Assembly (NCBI GenBank): GCA_031418215.1
Contig: JANOXC010000188.1
Coordinates: forward strand, 1 to 11,024
DNA length: 11,024 bases
DNA from: JANOXC01 sp031418215
GTDB taxonomy: Bacteria; Bacteroidota; Bacteroidia; AKYH767-A; OLB10
Direction of reading: 5' to 3'
The translations under genes and the position numbers were made by a program. Below, in pieces: positions 7,191-11,024 of this stretch. Numbering within the stretch: the first letter of the stretch is position 1; every line of letters starts with the position of its first letter. Under the pieces are notes generated by a model. That model was not told the origin of the DNA. It saw only the letters and a list, made by a program, of their open reading frames with translations, and ran no database searches.

Positions 7191-10100
7191 ATGAGAAATA
7201 AATACTTATTAGCTGCAATCACTGTCTTGTTGTTTAATTTCAATCGTACTTCTGCACAGTCATTGAATTTTGACGGTGTTAATGATAAAGTAGTGGTCAC
7301 TAATTCAAATGTTGATCTTTCAAATAAGTCGTTTTCAGTTGAAGTGTGGCTTAAACAAACTGGCAATTCTAATTATGGAGTTGCATTTTCACAAGGCGGA
7401 ATAGTTGGTAACAATCAAACATTGCATATCGGGTTTGCGCCAGGCGGTTCTACTTTTCTTTTCAATTTTTACGCCAATGATTTGAATGCTTCTGTAGCTC
7501 CTGATTTTAACTGGCATCATTGGGCCTGTACGTTTGATAATGTTACAAAAGCAAGGAAAATATACAGGGATGGGGTAATTGTTGCTGCTGATATTTCTGC
7601 TTCGGCATTCATCGGTAGTGGAAATACAAATCTATATATTGGTGACATTGCCTATACCACCAATAATTTCAATGGAAATATTGATGAATTAAGGGTATGG
7701 AGTGTTGCACGTTCAGGTGCACAGATATTTGCTGACATGAATTGCGAAATTGGTCCTCAGCCAGGTTTAATGGCAGCCTATCATTTCAACGAGGGAGTTC
7801 CTGGGGGCAACAATGCAGGTTTAACTACCCTTATTGATGCAACCGGTAACAGTAGTAATAATGGAGCACTTGTCAATTTTGCCTTAAACGGTTCAACTTC
7901 CAATTGGGTAAATCCGGGTGCAGTTATTTCAGGAATTAGTTGTAGCGGTTGTACACCTATCATTTCGTGTCCCGTTGATGTTACTGTTTGTCAGAACAAA
8001 GCATGCCCACTTGAATTTTATCCTGCTGCTATTTCGTCACCAGTAACGTTAGAATATGCTGAAAGGTTTATCACATATTCAGGTGTTTCAATAAATGGTG
8101 GAGGGAATTCTGCCGTGGTGGCTCCAGGTTCATCAGTTAGTTTAAATTATAACCTTTCCGTAGCCTTTAATTCAAGTACAGGGTATTGCCCGGGATGTAT
8201 CGTGCAATCTTATATCGGAATCGGTGGAACGACTACAACATTGCAATGCCAGCATCCTATTTTCAATGGAACCACCGGATCCTATACATCAGGCAATTTT
8301 ACAGCGCCTACTGCTCCCGGTATATACTATCTTACTCAACAAGGTACACTTGACTTCAGTTGTCAGCCAAACCGTAAATTCAATAATATTTCATCTGAAG
8401 CTATTGGCGTAATTGTCGTTGGTCCTACTTATGCTACTTCCACCAATTGTCCGGGTACAGTGATAACTAACAATGCCCCATCCTGTTTTGTTCCAGGAAT
8501 TTATAATGTTGTATGGACTGCAACTGCTCCGGGAGGAAACACAGCAACATGTACGCAGCAAGTAACAGTGCTACCGGCTTTAACTTACTATGCTGATAAT
8601 GATCATGATGGTTTTGGCAATGCAAATGCCAGTATTGTCGCTTGTACCCCGCCTCCATTTTATGTTACCAATAGTGGCGATTGTAATGATTACGACGGCG
8701 ATATTCATACTGCACCAAACATTAATATTTTAGGAGGAGATTCAATTTCAGTTTGTGAAAATAATTTTTTAAATCTTGTTGCCACAGGTGGAGGTTCTTA
8801 CTTATGGTCAGGACCAAATGGATTTACCTCAACTGATGCCAGTTTGTTTTTTAATTCTATACTCACTGAAGAGGCTGGTAAATATTTATTAACCGGAACT
8901 GTAAGCGGATGTTCTTCATATGATTCAATTGTAGTTATAACAAAATCGAATCCCGAACCGTCAATTTATTCTACCAGCGGAAATTATACAGTCTCTCCTT
9001 GTTTGAATAGCGGAATTACATTAGCAGTTGGCAAGGTTGTGAATCGCAGGTATGCATCAAGTGTTTTATCATTCAGCTCTGAATATACTCCAACAGATTG
9101 GAGTGCCAACCAGATACTTGGCGCGCCTAATGTATATCCTTCATATGGAAGTTTAACCCAAGCCTGGTCACCACAGGGAAATAGTCCGAGGGAATTTATT
9201 ACGCTTGGATTTGCTAATCCATCCCCGATTAATTTTATTGATATTTACGAAACCTATAGGCCTGGAGCTATTGATACGGTTTATATAAAAAACCCGACTA
9301 CCGGATTATTTGAAGTTGTGTATTCGATTTCAGCAGGACCAATCGGCACTAACACAGCCCGGATATTACGCATCAGTTTTCCCATCACCACATTTAATGT
9401 TTCGGAAATTCGCATTGCAATCAATGTTGATGCAATACAAAATTGGAGTGAGCTAGATGCAGTGGCAATAGGAAAAATTGATACAGCGACTTTTGCAAGC
9501 TACTCATGGTCAACTGCTGCATCGAGCCCGACTATTGCGGTTTCTAATCCCGGGAGTTACGATGTTAGTGTTACAAACAGCAATGGTTGTTCCTCAATGT
9601 TGAGCGAGCCCGCTGATATTATTTCTTCACAAGTTAACCTGGGGCCCGACATCATTGTTTGCCATGGGCAAACAACAACGCTTAGCATAGCAGGTCCCTA
9701 TACAAGTATTGTTTGGAGTACGGGTGCCGTAACAAGCAGCATTCAGGTGCAGCCTGATTCCACCACTGTATATAGTGTTGCAGCAACCGATTTATTAGGT
9801 TGTGTTTCTTATGATTCAATTACCATTTCATTACATCCTGCTATTTACCCGGGGCCTATTTTGGTTACCGAAGTTACTTGTAGTGATTACGGCGATGGTA
9901 CAATTGAGATAGGGCCTGCAAGCGGCGGAACACTTGATGTTGGAGCCAGGAATGCAAGCAGAAGCAGCAGAAGCAGCAGCTCGTCTGACGCAGCTGTTGC
10001 AATGTCACGTGAATATGGTGTTTATAATTATTATATAAGTGCCACCGATTTTTATCAGGAGAATACCGATGGTTATTTTAGTAATTTATCTGCCGGCACC

Positions 10101-11024
10101 TATACTGTTGGTGTCTTTGATGATCTTGATTGCGGATATGATACTGTTATTACAGTTGGAGAAGTTCCTCAGTTGACATTAACAGTTACGGCATTGTCGC
10201 CAACTGTTTGTCTTGGTGGAGTTACCGATGTTGTTTTTACTGTAACAGGTGGTTTCCCTCCTTATTTTATAAGTGGTGATGATTCACTTAACATTACAGC
10301 AGGAACTTATAATTATTATGTTTATGATAACAGCAGCTGTGAAACATCTGCCGATGCTACTGTGACTATTGATGAATTCCTTCCGTTTACTCCTGTGATT
10401 ACTTCTAGTGGATCATTGTCGGTTTGCAGTGGCGATTCTGTTACACTTTCAGTTGTACCTGACACTACTTATATAAGTTATTTATGGTCGCCCGGAGGAG
10501 AAACAACTGATTCAATAATTGTAAATGCTGCAAACACCTATATTGTTGATGTAACTGATACAAATGGTTGTGTAGGTTCTGCATCAGCGGAAATTCTAAT
10601 TACTTCCTGCATCATTGCCGGTATTCCTGCTTCGGACAGCGGAAGAGTAAATAATCTAATCGGATCAGAGCTGACACAGTTGTTCTTCAATCAGACAATA
10701 ATTACTGATACAATTAATTCTCCTGCCCTTATAACTACCGGAAATGAAACATTCCAGTTGAACAATGACAGTGTGCTTATTGAAATCATTGTAATAGAGG
10801 GAAAATATGATTCAGTGTTGGCATTGGTACAACAACCTGATTTTGGTATGACAGACTTTATATATAATGGCATCGATTCATTTATTATCACAGGAACGTT
10901 TCCAATTGCAAATCTGTTTAAGTTAAATGCACTTCCGACATTAATTAATTATGTAAGGCCTTATTTCCCTCCTGTAACCGGAAATACAAATAATATCAAT
11001 ATAACAGGTGTAGCATATAGTTTA
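7191..11024 (+). CDS. Giant secreted multidomain adhesin-like protein, 3' truncated; possible surface S8 protease
   Basis: One frame stays open for 1278 codons and leaves the window. Residues 1-22 form a signal peptide (MRNKYLLAAITVLLFNFNRTSA, cleavage before Gln23). Domains in order: LamG/concanavalin-like (24-250), including IDELRVWSVARS; HYR-like (255-280 and 412-462) split by a beta-rich module (281-411, YCPGCIVQSYIGIGG); MopE-type metal-binding motif (466-510, YYADNDHDGFGN then DCNDYDGD); Ig-like (511-583); a second Ig-like domain (589-613 and 765-802) split by a discoidin-like domain (621-761); Ig-like (803-884); two SprB-like repeats (890-993, 994-1062), the first with an SR-rich insert; Ig-like (1066-1140); and a module (1141-1278) resembling the lead-in to subtilisin-like proteases. 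It is probably exported by Sec and then by the type IX system, but the C-terminal sorting domain would lie outside the window. The exact function is unknown; no catalytic residues are visible. The terminator upstream and the separate leader set it apart from the dcw operon. Confidence 0.93.
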   Translation, partial: MRNKYLLAAITVLLFNFNRTSAQSLNFDGVNDKVVVTNSNVDLSNKSFSVEVWLKQTGNSNYGVAFSQGGIVGNNQTLHIGFAPGGSTFLFNFYANDLNASVAPDFNWHHWACTFDNVTKARKIYRDGVIVAADISASAFIGSGNTNLYIGDIAYTTNNFNGNIDELRVWSVARSGAQIFADMNCEIGPQPGLMAAYHFNEGVPGGNNAGLTTLIDATGNSSNNGALVNFALNGSTSNWVNPGAVISGISCSGCTPIISCPVDVTVCQNKACPLEFYPAAISSPVTLEYAERFITYSGVSINGGGNSAVVAPGSSVSLNYNLSVAFNSSTGYCPGCIVQSYIGIGGTTTTLQCQHPIFNGTTGSYTSGNFTAPTAPGIYYLTQQGTLDFSCQPNRKFNNISSEAIGVIVVGPTYATSTNCPGTVITNNAPSCFVPGIYNVVWTATAPGGNTATCTQQVTVLPALTYYADNDHDGFGNANASIVACTPPPFYVTNSGDCNDYDGDIHTAPNINILGGDSISVCENNFLNLVATGGGSYLWSGPNGFTSTDASLFFNSILTEEAGKYLLTGTVSGCSSYDSIVVITKSNPEPSIYSTSGNYTVSPCLNSGITLAVGKVVNRRYASSVLSFSSEYTPTDWSANQILGAPNVYPSYGSLTQAWSPQGNSPREFITLGFANPSPINFIDIYETYRPGAIDTVYIKNPTTGLFEVVYSISAGPIGTNTARILRISFPITTFNVSEIRIAINVDAIQNWSELDAVAIGKIDTATFASYSWSTAASSPTIAVSNPGSYDVSVTNSNGCSSMLSEPADIISSQVNLGPDIIVCHGQTTTLSIAGPYTSIVWSTGAVTSSIQVQPDSTTVYSVAATDLLGCVSYDSITISLHPAIYPGPILVTEVTCSDYGDGTIEIGPASGGTLDVGARNASRSSRSSSSSDAAVAMSREYGVYNYYISATDFYQENTDGYFSNLSAGTYTVGVFDDLDCGYDTVITVGEVPQLTLTVTALSPTVCLGGVTDVVFTVTGGFPPYFISGDDSLNITAGTYNYYVYDNSSCETSADATVTIDEFLPFTPVITSSGSLSVCSGDSVTLSVVPDTTYISYLWSPGGETTDSIIVNAANTYIVDVTDTNGCVGSASAEILITSCIIAGIPASDSGRVNNLIGSELTQLFFNQTIITDTINSPALITTGNETFQLNNDSVLIEIIVIEGKYDSVLALVQQPDFGMTDFIYNGIDSFIITGTFPIANLFKLNALPTLINYVRPYFPPVTGNTNNINITGVAYSL
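9957..9986 (+). repeat. AGC/AGA triplet tract encoding a Ser/Arg-rich insert
   Basis: Eight consecutive codons (9957-9980) are AGC AGA AGC AGC AGA AGC AGC AGC, followed by TCG TCT. Together they encode SRSSRSSSSS at residues 923-932 of the giant protein. The tract is in frame, so changes of whole triplets would lengthen or shorten the insert without a frameshift. It falls between the two halves of a SprB-like repeat. Confidence 0.85.

Noticed and set aside
6772..7191. Functional link between the giant secreted protein and the division genes
   Set aside because: A strong terminator and a long non-coding spacer separate them, and the protein's modules point to the cell surface, not division. 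Adjacency alone is weak evidence.
1..11024. CRISPR array, tRNA/rRNA genes, insertion sequences or a defence system
   Set aside because: No regularly spaced repeats, cloverleaf sequences, transposase motifs or defence-gene motifs were seen. The only new-looking material is in the giant secreted protein.

Overview
The window looks like a chromosomal segment of a Bacteroidota bacterium, probably Chitinophagales or Sphingobacteriia. Four things point there: the gene order ftsW-murG-murC-ftsQ-ftsA-ftsZ with no ddl or murB between murC and ftsQ; an FtsZ with a long linker and a tail ending NPYLHDRVD; AT-rich DNA with few Shine-Dalgarno sequences; and a huge secreted protein built from LamG, HYR, Ig-like and SprB-like modules. 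No single marker fixes the genus.

Positions 1-6771 are the distal half of the division and cell-wall (dcw) cluster, all on the plus strand. The window opens inside ftsW (last 138 codons), then murG, murC, ftsQ, ftsA and ftsZ follow. The first five genes are packed by overlaps (ftsW/murG 14 nt, murC/ftsQ ATGA, ftsQ/ftsA TAATG) or a 12-nt gap (murG/murC), so they are almost certainly co-transcribed. ftsZ follows an 83-nt AT-rich gap that could hold its own promoter. MurG makes lipid II, MurC starts the stem peptide, FtsW polymerises glycan at the septum, FtsQ is the membrane scaffold, and FtsA tethers the FtsZ ring. A strong intrinsic terminator (6797-6836) closes the cluster.

Positions 6772-7190 form a 419-nt non-coding spacer with the terminator, weak promoter-like boxes and a perfect 13-bp inverted repeat (7041-7072).

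From 7191 to the window end one reading frame stays open for 1278 codons and runs off the edge. It starts with a signal peptide and a LamG lectin-like domain, followed by a chain of adhesin modules. Two modules appear to be split by other domains: a beta-rich domain inside an HYR-like domain, and a discoidin-like domain, resembling one in pappalysins and human FBXL4, inside an Ig-like domain. A serine/arginine-rich low-complexity insert interrupts a SprB-like repeat. The last ~80 residues resemble the lead-in to a subtilisin-like (S8) protease, which would lie beyond the window. This gene is separate from the dcw operon in transcription and probably in function. No RNA gene, CRISPR array, insertion sequence or minus-strand gene is supported.
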